DNA from: JASGTU01 sp963821815
GTDB lineage: Bacteria; Chloroflexota; Anaerolineae; Caldilineales; Caldilineaceae
DNA length: 64,000 nucleotides
Direction of reading: 5' to 3'
Assembly (NCBI GenBank): GCA_963821815.1
Contig: CAWGFG010000002.1
Location: 744,001 to 808,000, forward strand
Positions 28,101 through 35,728 of this stretch are shown piece after piece (positions within the stretch are counted from its first letter, which is position 1; every line of letters starts with the position of its first letter). The notes beneath the pieces are model-generated. The model saw only the letters and a list, made by a program, of their open reading frames with translations, was not told the DNA's origin and did no database searches. The position numbers and the translations under genes are program-made.

Positions 28101-28942
28101 TCGGACAGATTGTGCTGCGTATGCGGTCAAGCGGCAGCATTTTTGACAATGGCAACAACGGCGCCGATGCTCCGCTTACACCTATTTTGCTCTCCGTTGA
28201 TCTACAATTTGACGATCAGGGAAACACCATCGGGGCAGACTTGTTGGTGGATACAAGCGATCTCAAAGCGCAGCAGCTCTACCAAGGCGTATTCCGCACA
28301 CAAGTATCTATCTTCACGGATGACGCCGGTCAAGTGGATGAGAGTGGTGAGGTTGTCCAGCCACCGCAAATGCTGCTGCCGCCGGAAGAGTATCGCGGCC
28401 CGCTTGTTGTCAGTCCAAGCGGCAATCAACTGGCCTATTTTGTCTTCAACCAAGACCATCCTAGCCTAACGTCCGGCTTCATTCGACCGGCGAATACGGT
28501 ACGCATCCTTACGCTAGACCTTGAGGGGTCCGGCGCCATTGCGACCGCATATGAGACGGAAAATCGGTTCGAGTTTCTAGCTCCGAATTTGAACTGGCAG
28601 GGCGACAACCGAATCGTCTTGGCACGCAGCCGCTTTGCTCCGGGCGACACAATCGGCATCGATCGATTCGGCATTGTGCAAGTCGATGTCGACGAAGGTA
28701 ACGCAGATAGTGCACCTGGCAGTCGAAGTTACCTCTTCCCGAGCCAGACGCAACTTCGCGATTTCGCCGCCTGCGTCGATGATGGGTACACGTTGACCAT
28801 TACGAGTTACGGTAGTGGTGTTCTTGAACTGGCGAGGTGGGATGGAGTGAACGAACCACAGCCGCTCTTTGTCCTGCCAGAATCCATGTCGCGCAGCTTT
28901 CTCTGCTGGGGCGCGCCGGATGAACTGCTTGCGATTCGATAA
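25142..28942 (+). CDS. Large surface protein with three Thr-Pro stalks and an SH3b-like domain
   Basis: 1266 residues, function unknown. One N-terminal transmembrane segment (~residues 8-28) anchors a mostly extracytoplasmic chain. Thr/Pro stalks occur at about 57-106, 467-598 and 695-743 and separate a globular region (~107-466), an SH3b-like domain (~610-680; WPANLRTKPSTESETLAQL, GLVGWIASELL) and a C-terminal region (~750-1266). The last begins with an OB/beta domain and continues with strand-rich repeats (GNQLAYFVF, NWQGDNRIVLARS) that resemble a beta-propeller. Stalks of this kind hold domains away from the cell surface. Starts 4 bp after the upstream gene with no clear ribosome-binding site, suggesting coupling. 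Confidence 0.75.
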   Translation: MFEDKQRLQIMTIIAVALVSALVFSFTEGQSRGQRTVGRQVATMQTAQSMLVAQLSATPTPTEVIAVILIPSATPTPSLSPTPTLTPTPTLTPTPTLTPTPTTTPSSPLEWAERYRILAEEGLNAIAGDELDGNRAESLLRGIAQEQGLLHVPATYFALDGSLWAAIVVPRTPDGRTLPIIFWQDPNDQNRIKSQNLLDTIAVTDDGYDYTRLLGGLSYGAIRSDFLGRLHVLFVERPGTADQLGASVIAQQQPGGDFLRIWDSADSSLWTIPATGSQIQIMESDGRVLPDIQIVAPLAEHGQLRREVDAPEGFVERQPFARQWAASLWRFTSADAALERPEISEIGYELEDAVLVSTPLSAIAHVLQDIRRSDLAAASIYVSRLDLLQEVYDLGLHQPGAWIGLYLDENGRELFSNEVSRRLQIFDNGDRQRSYIAEFDQGSDSGYRLTSIEQAPPYDGAEIVTPSAPLATLTHTPIPTITTTPSSTSTQPPAAEGSSGSVPLPPTATSIPTSTNTPTSTSTDTPTETATSTPTDTATAAPTGTQTPTPTPTSTATETFTPTPSITPTPTETATPTVAPTATDTQTPTSTSTPVLVYEIPTEQAPLARAKVVRWPANLRTKPSTESETLAQLSEGVNVDLYGVTIDGNWTLMRVNEPENETNGLVGWIASELLDVSGATAFLTQFRLDGAPVISPTPTYTPSVTPTPTRGIPTATFTSTPTLSPTPTLSPTPTLSPTPRSTPAIESARSEPMAEFVAPPHEEGEYELTITGNGAGFGGLDASSLKATDGDGNEWTIAIDSASIEMWDGIFGAFPAKWIPGSINLLWPGTKLYIRGQLAAETNAITADRVRIAAAPTQQRAELVARPELAQGIADRSVVSLLGSREEPGIYLMETAGTLRQLWINESEASWASGDPIDGVLVSTGETQTGSNSFTWIRSDGFGLQIHAQPYHDVRGVVGDVFGGLWWIETPQVELDQWQLWQYDPLLGQIVLRMRSSGSIFDNGNNGADAPLTPILLSVDLQFDDQGNTIGADLLVDTSDLKAQQLYQGVFRTQVSIFTDDAGQVDESGEVVQPPQMLLPPEEYRGPLVVSPSGNQLAYFVFNQDHPSLTSGFIRPANTVRILTLDLEGSGAIATAYETENRFEFLAPNLNWQGDNRIVLARSRFAPGDTIGIDRFGIVQVDVDEGNADSAPGSRSYLFPSQTQLRDFAACVDDGYTLTITSYGSGVLELARWDGVNEPQPLFVLPESMSRSFLCWGAPDELLAIR

Positions 28943-28970
28943 CGGCGACTGACTGCCCGCACGCATCCTC

Positions 28971-29765
28971 ATGCCAGAATTTCCTGCTAACGAATGGACA
29001 ACCGACCTGGTGCTGTTTGCCGACTGGCGACATGCAGTTCTGGCCGCGTTCGGCATCCTGCTGCTGACGCTGGTGATTATCTGGTGGAGCCAGCAGACGC
29101 GCTACTGGTTTCGCATCGCGTTGGGCGCCTTTTTATTCGCGCTTCTCATGGGAATCGGCAGCTATTACGCCTTTGTCGTTCCCGCGCATCGCGCAGGCTG
29201 CAATGGACTCTGTCCGGGATGGCGCGGCTATCCATTGCCATTTGCTAGGGTGGAAACAAGCGGTAGCGATATCGTTGCGCCGGTAGATTTTCTGCTCAAC
29301 TTGCTGATGCTTTGGTTGTTGACACTGAGTGGTGCGGCGCTGTTCTACTTAATTGCGATAGGCGTCGAGTGGTGGAATCGCTCCTGGCGCGTGCGCCTGC
29401 TCCTCATCTTCTTTTTCTTCATCCTTCCCTGGGCCTTGATGCCGCGCATTCTCAATCCGCCACAGCCGTCACCGTCAGGAGAGGACCTGCGATTAGCCGT
29501 AAACGCTCGTCGCTCTGCAGAATTCACGTATGGAATCACTGGCATTCTGGTCCAGCGCCTGGCCCTGGAAGACATCCGCAGCGTACAGCCGCACAATAGC
29601 GTGTCTCCGATTCTGCAGTCGGTCGAACAGAACGAAGTCTGCCTGCGAGGGTACACCTATTTCTATCTGCCATGGAGGCGATATCGCATCACCCTTGACG
29701 AGAGCGGTGTGACAGCCCTGAGCCTTGCCGAGGTTCCGCTGGAAGGTTCATGCTGGGAACAATAG
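28971..29765 (+). CDS. Multi-span membrane protein of unknown function
   Basis: 264 residues. Hydrophobic helices at about residues 22-40, 47-68, 105-130 and 145-162, then a ~100-residue C-terminal soluble portion (RLAVNARRSAEFTYGITGIL onward). Two Cys-containing segments (GCNGLCPGW and EVCLRGYTYF) could form a disulfide outside the cell. No family was recognised. It follows the stalk protein by 28 bp and ends the three-gene envelope unit. The 216 bp that follow (29766-29981) show no gene or strong signal. Confidence 0.65.
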   Translation: MPEFPANEWTTDLVLFADWRHAVLAAFGILLLTLVIIWWSQQTRYWFRIALGAFLFALLMGIGSYYAFVVPAHRAGCNGLCPGWRGYPLPFARVETSGSDIVAPVDFLLNLLMLWLLTLSGAALFYLIAIGVEWWNRSWRVRLLLIFFFFILPWALMPRILNPPQPSPSGEDLRLAVNARRSAEFTYGITGILVQRLALEDIRSVQPHNSVSPILQSVEQNEVCLRGYTYFYLPWRRYRITLDESGVTALSLAEVPLEGSCWEQ

Positions 29766-29981
29766 ACCGCTATCGCTTTGGCGTCATGTGAAATCATATA
29801 GCATGTCTGAACGAGATGTACGGGCTAGTTATGGATAATCCGGGAGCTACATTATTGCGGGAATCGTAGGCACCGAAGTAAACTTAACGTATTCATCTCC
29901 ATGGCGATCGAACAACACGAAATTTCGGACCAACGCATCGTTCACATCATATAAACCCCAACGCTAGAAAGCGAATCATCC

Positions 29982-31121
29982 GTGAAGATTACAAAGGTCG
30001 AGACCTTTCTCGTAAAACCAAGATGGCTCTTTCTGAAAATTCATACCGATGAGGGATTGGTAGGTCTAGGCGAACCCATTGTCGAAGGACGTGCACTTAC
30101 CGTAGCCACTGCCGTTTCAGAGCTGGAGCCTTACTTGCTTGGCAAGGATCCCACCCGCGTCGTGCATCACTGGCAGTCCATGTACAAGCATGCGTTCTAT
30201 CGCGGCGGTCCAGTGCTGACAAGCGCCATTTCCGGCATCGATCAGGCCCTTTGGGATCTGGCAGGCAAGGCTTGCGGCCTGCCGGTATACAAGATGTTGG
30301 GCGGCCCCCTGCGAGATCGCATCAAAGTCTATCGCCACGCAGGCGTACACAAAGCCGTTGACGGAACGGTTGTCAAGACGGCTGTTGAATCAGCCAAAGA
30401 AGCCGTCGCACTCGGTTTCACAGCCATCAAGACGGGCGTGAACGGTCCTCGTCCCGCACGCATTGTCGAGACGCCAGCCTTTGTAGACGCCGTTGTGGAG
30501 CATTTCGCCAGCATGCGCGAGGCTGTGGGCAAAGAGATCGACATCGCCATTGACTTCCACGGCGCGGTGAGTCCGCAAACTGCCGGCGTGCTGATCAAGG
30601 CGCTGGAGCCCTATCAGCCCATGTTCATTGAAGAACCGATTCAGTGCCAGGAAGTGGATGTTATGGCCGACCTGGCGCACAAGACCCACATTCCTATCGC
30701 CACAGGTGAGCGCATCTTCACAAAGTGGGGCTACCGAGAAATTCTGGAGAAACGTGCTGCGTCCATCCTCCAGCCGGATATCTCCCACATGGGCGGCATC
30801 ACTGAGGCGCGAATTGTGGCTGGCATGGCAGAGGCCTACTACGCCGCCATCGCACCGCACTGCCCGCTTGGCCCCATCTCACTGGCGGCTGGCTTACAGG
30901 TCGACGCGTCTATCCCGAATTTCCTGGCCCAAGAGCACACGACTTTCGGCGAAGGGTATCTCAAGGAGCCATTCACCTTCAAGGATGGTTATCTGGAGCT
31001 GCCCACGAAACCGGGTTTGGGCATTGAGCTGGACGAGGAAGCCATGGCGGATAAAATCGGCCACAACTGGCGCAATTTCGAATCCTACCATCCGGACGAC
31101 GGCACAGCCATCGACTGGTAA
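29982..31121 (+). CDS. D-galactonate dehydratase-like enolase-superfamily enzyme
   Basis: 379 residues, alignable by eye with E. coli DgoD from KPRWLFLKIHTDEGLVGLGEP through FYRGGPVLTSAISGIDQALWDLAGK. Catalytic features are intact: Lys in TAIKTG, the D-F-H motif in IDFHGAVS, metal-binding acidic residues in FIEEPIQ and TGERIF, and His in APHCPLGPIS. Expected reaction: dehydration of an aldonate (galactonate or close epimer) to 2-keto-3-deoxy-aldonate, which the kinase and aldolase genes nearby would consume. It starts at GTG 29982 with a weak ribosome-binding site. First gene of the sugar-acid island; the next dehydratase gene follows after 42 bp. Confidence 0.85.
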   Translation: MKITKVETFLVKPRWLFLKIHTDEGLVGLGEPIVEGRALTVATAVSELEPYLLGKDPTRVVHHWQSMYKHAFYRGGPVLTSAISGIDQALWDLAGKACGLPVYKMLGGPLRDRIKVYRHAGVHKAVDGTVVKTAVESAKEAVALGFTAIKTGVNGPRPARIVETPAFVDAVVEHFASMREAVGKEIDIAIDFHGAVSPQTAGVLIKALEPYQPMFIEEPIQCQEVDVMADLAHKTHIPIATGERIFTKWGYREILEKRAASILQPDISHMGGITEARIVAGMAEAYYAAIAPHCPLGPISLAAGLQVDASIPNFLAQEHTTFGEGYLKEPFTFKDGYLELPTKPGLGIELDEEAMADKIGHNWRNFESYHPDDGTAIDW

Positions 31122-31163
31122 TCAACGCAGGGTCGCGTACCCGCAGTAGCTGGGAGCAACAAG

Positions 31164-32321
31164 ATGAAGATTACCTCTGTGAAGACCGCGGCGACATCCG
31201 GCCATGGTATGCATCTCTGGGTGAAAGTAGAGACTGATGCCGGTGTAACTGGCATGGGAGAGTGTGTTCATGGCGGCATGCAGGCCATCGCCATTCTGCA
31301 GTTTCTCGAACCGAAGATCGTGGGTCGCGACCCGTTCGCCATCGACGCCATCTTCGAGGATCTGCGTCGCAGCCACGTCTTTGACGGCGGCAATGCCGGC
31401 GCTCTGATTACGGCGTTGACCGGCTTGGAGATTGCCTTGTGGGATCTCAAAGGCAAGGCGCTCAATACGCCTGTCTATGAACTGCTCGGCGGCAAGTTCC
31501 GAGACAAGATTCGCGTCTACGCCGATTGCCAGGTGGAGCCGGGCATGGACTTTCCGGAGATTCAGAAAGTTGTCGACCATGCGCTGGAGAGGGGTTTCAC
31601 TGCGCTGAAGATCGATCTGGATATCCACGCCTACGGTCATACCGGAGAAGAAGTCGCTGAGTTCAGCAAGGACAAGTTTAACTATACGGCAGGGCAATGG
31701 GAGCACGAACGCATGGTCAAGCTGGTGGAGATGGTCACCACCGCTGCCGGAGACAGGGTGGACGTGGCTGCCGACGTGCACACGCGGCTGGACGTGCCCA
31801 GCGCCAAACGATTGGCACGAGATCTGGAACAGTTCCACCTGATGTGGTTGGAAGAACCGGTACCGGCTGAAAATGTAGCCGCCATGCGCGAGGTGAAGCA
31901 GTCCACCACGACGCCCATCTGCAGCGGTGAAAATCTCTATCTGCGCCACGGTTTCCGCGACCTCATCGAAACGCAGGCGGTCGATATCATCATGCCGGAT
32001 ATTCCGAAGTGCGGCGGTTTGTCTGAGTGCCGCAAGATTGCCAACATGGCCGAAATCTACTACATGCCATTTGCGCCGCATAACGTTTCATCGCCTATCG
32101 GCTCCATGGCCTCCGCCCATGTGTGCGCGACGGTGCCCAACTTCCTGGTACTGGAATTTCACTGGTTGCATCGAGACTACTGGACAACCATCATCCAGGA
32201 GAAGACCGACATCATCCGCAACGGCTACATCGAACTGACAGATCGACCGGGTATCGGCCTGGAGTTGGACGAGGAAGTGGCACAAGCGTATCAGTTTCCC
32301 GGCACGACCTGGTTCGAGTAA
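31164..32321 (+). CDS. Mandelate racemase/enolase-superfamily enzyme, sugar-acid dehydratase of unknown specificity
   Basis: 385 residues. N-terminal capping domain (LWVKVETDAGVTGMGECVHG), barrel Lys in TALKIDLD, Asp in ADVHTRLD, Glu in LEEPVPAE, GEN in CSGENLYLRHGF, and catalytic His in APHNVSSPIGS; the C-terminal cap ends with the usual PG-x-G segment (RPGIGLELDEE). The His/Asp dyad fits the mandelate racemase subgroup, most of whose members dehydrate acid sugars. Substrate is unknown. It is the middle gene of a dgoD-like/dehydratase/aldolase-like set, and its TAA is in the same frame as the following aldolase-like gene. Confidence 0.82.
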   Translation: MKITSVKTAATSGHGMHLWVKVETDAGVTGMGECVHGGMQAIAILQFLEPKIVGRDPFAIDAIFEDLRRSHVFDGGNAGALITALTGLEIALWDLKGKALNTPVYELLGGKFRDKIRVYADCQVEPGMDFPEIQKVVDHALERGFTALKIDLDIHAYGHTGEEVAEFSKDKFNYTAGQWEHERMVKLVEMVTTAAGDRVDVAADVHTRLDVPSAKRLARDLEQFHLMWLEEPVPAENVAAMREVKQSTTTPICSGENLYLRHGFRDLIETQAVDIIMPDIPKCGGLSECRKIANMAEIYYMPFAPHNVSSPIGSMASAHVCATVPNFLVLEFHWLHRDYWTTIIQEKTDIIRNGYIELTDRPGIGLELDEEVAQAYQFPGTTWFE

Positions 32322-32339
32322 GGATCTGCGGAGGCCGAA

Positions 32340-33002
32340 ATTTCGAGTAGGATTGAACAAGCGATAGCACGTATCCGGGACGAGGGACTCATCGCCGTTG
32401 TTGGCGGTGAAATGCCGGTGGCTACATTGCTAGAGATCGGCGACGCGCTGCTTGCGTCGCCGATACTTATTATGCAAGTGACCTTGAACTGCGATGCGGC
32501 GCTGGGTGCGGTTACGCTGCTTCGAGAGCGATTCGGCGAGCACATGCTCATTGGCACAGGTTCCGTTCAGTGTGTGGATCATCTGCATGACGCTATCGCT
32601 GCCGGCGCACAGTTCACGATGTCGAACACCCTTGATCTGCCAACAGTGGAACAAGCGCTCGCGGAGGATTTCCTGCACCTGCCCGGCGTCAATACCTATG
32701 CTGAAGCAAGACTGGCCCAACAGGCTGGCAGCAAGATGGTAGGGTTGAATGTGGATGACGACAGGGGACCGCAACTGCTGCAGACAGTTCGTTCGCTTCT
32801 TAGCGAGATCGAATATATGCCGTTGGTGGGCGCGTCCGATTTCTGTGTCAGAGAGTATCGCTTTGCTGGAGCGGCAGCCGTGTGCGTCAGTGGCAGCCTG
32901 GTAACCGGTCCCGATCAGCCTATGGATGACCTGATCACCAAGGCGCGCAGGCTGCGCTCTGCTTGGCTTCATGCGGACCTACCGGAGAATAGACGAAGCT
33001 GA
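32340..33002 (+). CDS. KDPG-aldolase-like protein lacking catalytic residues; probable ATT start
   Basis: The fold is recognisable from GLIAVVGGEMPVATLLEIGD through LIGTGSVQ, FLHLPGVNTYAEARLA and a final glycine-rich AAAVCVSGSLV. Two catalytic positions are changed. The E-V-T motif reads MQVTLN (Glu to Gln), and the V-K-L-F-P motif reads VGLNVD (Schiff-base Lys to Gly). The P-T-G-G phosphate loop is PLVGAS. Aldolase activity by the usual mechanism is therefore not expected. No ATG, GTG or TTG occurs between the upstream TAA (32319) and ATG 32412, which would delete the first barrel strand. ATT 32340 sits five bases after GGAGG and restores a complete N-terminus. Confidence 0.65.
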   Translation: MSSRIEQAIARIRDEGLIAVVGGEMPVATLLEIGDALLASPILIMQVTLNCDAALGAVTLLRERFGEHMLIGTGSVQCVDHLHDAIAAGAQFTMSNTLDLPTVEQALAEDFLHLPGVNTYAEARLAQQAGSKMVGLNVDDDRGPQLLQTVRSLLSEIEYMPLVGASDFCVREYRFAGAAAVCVSGSLVTGPDQPMDDLITKARRLRSAWLHADLPENRRS

Positions 33003-33086
33003 TGCGACTGTTTATCAAATCGCACCAGCTTCGTGATCCAGACAAAACTTATCTGTCTGTGGTACTGCGAGTTCGCGTTCTTTACC

Positions 33087-34133
33087 TTAGCGCTGCACGC
33101 GACCGGAAGCGTCTCCACCCATGAGTTTCTGGGCTTCCGCCAACGTGGTCAGGTTGACGTCTCCCGGGATGGAATGCTTCAGGCATGAAGCAGCAACCGC
33201 CAAATTGAGTGCATCCTCGTCGCTCATGCCGCTGGTCAGGCCGTAAATTAACCCAGCCGCGAATGAATCACCGCCGCCCACGCGGTCAACGATATGCGTG
33301 ATATCATAGCGCTTGCTCAAGAAGAACTCGCTGCCGTTGTACAGGCAGGCGGACCAGCCGTTGTGGCTAGCGCTAAAGCTCTCACGAAGTGTGATCGCCT
33401 GAACCTTCAAGTTCGGGAAGGTCTCGAACATCTTCTTAGCAAGCGCCTCGTACCGGCTGGCATCAAGTGCGCCGGAGTCCACTTCCACTTCCCAGTCGCC
33501 TACTTCAATTTTTACGCCTAGTGACCGCTGGCAGTCCTCCTCATTAGCGATACCCACATCGACGTACTTAACCAGTTCAGTCATGACCTCGGGCGCGCCC
33601 TTACCGTACTTCCACAGCTTACTGCGATAGTTGTAATCACAGGAGACGGTGAGGCCTCTCTCTTTGGCCTTCTTCGCTGCCTTCAGTGACATGTCTGCTG
33701 CATCTTGGCCCAGAGCCGGCGTGATGCCCGTAATGTGGAACCATTCGGCGCCGTCGAAGATTTCGTCCCAATCGAAGTCGTCGTACCTCGCGGTAGCGAT
33801 GGACGAGCTGGCGCGATCATAGACAACAGCCGAGCCCTTCTGATTGGCGCCACCCTCCATGTAGTAGATACCTACACGCTCGCCCTGGCGTGCGATGTAG
33901 GACGTGTCGACACCGTAGCCGCGTAGGAAGCGTATGCAGGCGTCCGCAATGGGATTCTTCGGTAGAGCAGTAACAAACGCAACATCCTTGCCAAATATCG
34001 CCAGTGACGTAGCCACGTTGGCTTCGCCGCCGCCAAAAGTTGCTTCCAACCATGCCGACTGGAAGAATCGTTCCATCTCTGGCGGCTTCAGGCGAAGCAT
34101 CACCTCGCCGAGTGTGACAATTTTACCCGCCAT
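33087..34133 (-). CDS. PfkB-family kinase, 2-keto-3-deoxygluconate kinase type
   Basis: ~348 residues of the ribokinase fold. VTLGEVMLRLKPPEMERF opens the protein, GGGEANVATSLAIFGKDVAF is the substrate-binding Gly motif, and VDRVGGGDSFAAGLIYGL is the C-terminal PfkB signature with the catalytic Asp. The wording of these motifs matches KDG kinases that phosphorylate 2-keto-3-deoxy-aldonates at O6. Its start lies 2 bp after the stop of the aldolase gene upstream on the same strand, so kinase and KDPG aldolase form a two-gene operon. ATG 34133 follows AAGGAG; the longer frame to 34241 lies inside the aldolase gene. Confidence 0.87.
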   Translation of the reverse strand: MAGKIVTLGEVMLRLKPPEMERFFQSAWLEATFGGGEANVATSLAIFGKDVAFVTALPKNPIADACIRFLRGYGVDTSYIARQGERVGIYYMEGGANQKGSAVVYDRASSSIATARYDDFDWDEIFDGAEWFHITGITPALGQDAADMSLKAAKKAKERGLTVSCDYNYRSKLWKYGKGAPEVMTELVKYVDVGIANEEDCQRSLGVKIEVGDWEVEVDSGALDASRYEALAKKMFETFPNLKVQAITLRESFSASHNGWSACLYNGSEFFLSKRYDITHIVDRVGGGDSFAAGLIYGLTSGMSDEDALNLAVAASCLKHSIPGDVNLTTLAEAQKLMGGDASGRVQR

Positions 34134-34135
34134 GG

Positions 34136-34780
34136 TTAGGCTCCTTCCCGAATCTGCTTCGCCAGCGCAACAGCCTCGGCAGCCATGGCCGAGATTTGAC
34201 CGAATTCGCCAGCCGAAATTAGGTCCTTCTTCACCATCCAACTACCACCACAAGCAAATACAGCCTTGAAGCTTAGGTATTCGGACAAATTGCTCGCGCT
34301 GATACCGCCAGTGGGAATGAACTTAACATTTTGATAGGGAGCCGCGATAGCCTTGAGCGTCTTGACGCCTCCACTGGCCTCGGCAGGGAAAAACTTGACA
34401 ACGTCAATCCCCTTTTTAAGCGCCATGTTGATTTCTGTTGGCGTGACAACGCCAGGTGTAACGACCATGCCGTTGGCGATACACCAGTCAACCACATCGT
34501 CGTCGAAACCTGGGGTGACCACGAACTGCACACCTGCGTCTGCAGCTCGTTGAGCCTGCTCAACCGTCATGACCGTGCCCGCACCAACCAATACGTCGGG
34601 GCATTCAGCCGTCATCAATGCGATGGCCTCAGCTGCCGCAGCCGTACGGAACGTGATTTCTGCAAGGGGTAGACCGCCATCGAGTAGCGCCTGACCGAGT
34701 TTGGGCGCATCTGAAGCATCATCAATGGCAATGACTGGAACTACGCCCAAATCACCGATTCTTTGCAGAACGTCTGCCAT
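34136..34780 (-). CDS. 2-dehydro-3-deoxy-phosphogluconate (KDPG/KHG-type) aldolase
   Basis: ~214 residues, class I aldolase of the Eda family. The general-acid Glu is in LAEITFRT, the Schiff-base Lys in VVKFFPAEASGG, and the phosphate-binding loop is FIPTGGIS. It cleaves 2-keto-3-deoxy-6-phospho-aldonates to pyruvate and glyceraldehyde-3-phosphate. ATG 34780 is preceded by AGGAGG with 7-nt spacing. The kinase immediately downstream would produce its substrate. The 274-bp divergent spacer to the yhcH-like gene carries a palindrome that could control both. Confidence 0.9.
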   Translation of the reverse strand: MADVLQRIGDLGVVPVIAIDDASDAPKLGQALLDGGLPLAEITFRTAAAAEAIALMTAECPDVLVGAGTVMTVEQAQRAADAGVQFVVTPGFDDDVVDWCIANGMVVTPGVVTPTEINMALKKGIDVVKFFPAEASGGVKTLKAIAAPYQNVKFIPTGGISASNLSEYLSFKAVFACGGSWMVKKDLISAGEFGQISAMAAEAVALAKQIREGA

Positions 34781-34899
34781 CTTCACACCTCCTATTGTAA
34801 TTTGATTGAAATACACGCTTCGCCACGTTTCATTATATATCAGCGAGGGTCCGAATGTGAACTTTTTGCCTCATTCAGTATGTGACAACTCGCTGGCTT

Positions 34900-34919
34900 G
34901 AGTGAACAATTCTTCACTC
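34900..34919. promoter_or_regulatory. Candidate operator between aldolase/kinase operon and yhcH-like gene
   Basis: GAGTGAA-N6-TTCACTC, perfect 7-bp arms, 120 bp before the aldolase start and 136 bp before the yhcH-like start. It lies between divergent sugar-acid genes, the usual place for a GntR- or LacI-type operator. The regulator is not in the window. Confidence 0.45.
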
Positions 34920-35004
34920 GAAAGCTGTCCGATTGCCCACAGGCGTACTAAAGGATTCCGTTCATAGCCCGTTCGGTATTTCTAACTCTGCTCGCGTTCT
35001 CAGG

Positions 35005-35010
35005 TATAAT
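35005..35010 (+). promoter_or_regulatory. Candidate -10 element for the yhcH-like gene
   Basis: An exact TATAAT 44 bp before the yhcH-like ATG. No good -35 hexamer is visible 16-18 bp upstream, so an activator or extended -10 contact may be needed. Confidence 0.4.
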
Positions 35011-35054
35011 AAAAATGCCACATCAACCCACACACTACTCTTGGAGGTCAATCC

Positions 35055-35528
35055 ATGATTATCGACAAATTGCGCAACGTGCAGTCAGGATTCTATCCCG
35101 ATCTGCTTTCCGGCGAGTCCGGACTGTCAAAACGTTTGGCAACCGGTTTCAACTACCTGCTGACAACGGATCTAGCCCAGCTCGAGGTAGGTAAGATCGA
35201 AATTGACGGTGACCAGGTTTTCGCTCTGGTGCAGGAATACGAGAGCAAACCGATGGAACAGGGGCGCTGGGAATCGCATGTCAATTATATTGATATTCAG
35301 TGCGTCGTCGAAGGCGAAGAAAGCATAGGCTACGCCAACGTGGACGACGTTGAACTCGGCGAGTATAACGAGGCCAAGGACCGATATGTCCCACAGGGCG
35401 AGGGCAGTTTCGTAACGGTGGGCGCCGGAATGTTCGGGCTATTTATGCCAGAAGATGCCCACATGCCGAACATGGCGGTGGATGAGCCCGCGCCTGTCAA
35501 GAAGGTTGTCATCAAGGTTGCGGCCTAG
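35055..35528 (+). CDS. YhcH/YjgK/YiaL family protein
   Basis: 157 residues of a cupin-like beta barrel family (DUF386) linked to sugar and sialic acid catabolism and to EbgC. Conserved pieces are WESHVNYIDIQCVVEGEESIGY and FMPEDAHMPNMAV, which hold the His/Glu metal ligands. The exact reaction is unsettled; proposals for relatives include sugar mutarotase or isomerase activity. The gene is divergent from the KDPG aldolase/kinase operon and shares its control region. TTGGAGG precedes ATG 35055. Confidence 0.87.
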   Translation: MIIDKLRNVQSGFYPDLLSGESGLSKRLATGFNYLLTTDLAQLEVGKIEIDGDQVFALVQEYESKPMEQGRWESHVNYIDIQCVVEGEESIGYANVDDVELGEYNEAKDRYVPQGEGSFVTVGAGMFGLFMPEDAHMPNMAVDEPAPVKKVVIKVAA

Positions 35529-35655
35529 GAAATTGTCTCATATGGCGCGAGCAGCATCCCGCGACCCAGACATTGACAGATTTAACGCTATTGCAGATCG
35601 CTTGCCATGTTGAGCTCTGGCTACGGTTGATGCCTAGTCGATACTAAGTGAAAAC

Positions 35656-35703
35656 AATAGGCCAACCTGATCATTCGAACCTGTCAGGCCGGCCTATTTG
35701 TCG
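35656..35703. terminator. Bidirectional terminator between convergent yhcH-like and aldolase genes
   Basis: AATAGGCC (35656-35663) pairs with GGCCTATT (35691-35698), reinforced by an inner CCTGA/TCAGG stem, with TTTG on the + side. It separates the convergent genes ending at 35528 and 35729. Confidence 0.75.
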
Positions 35704-35728
35704 TTATGTGGCTCGAGTGCGGCGTCGC

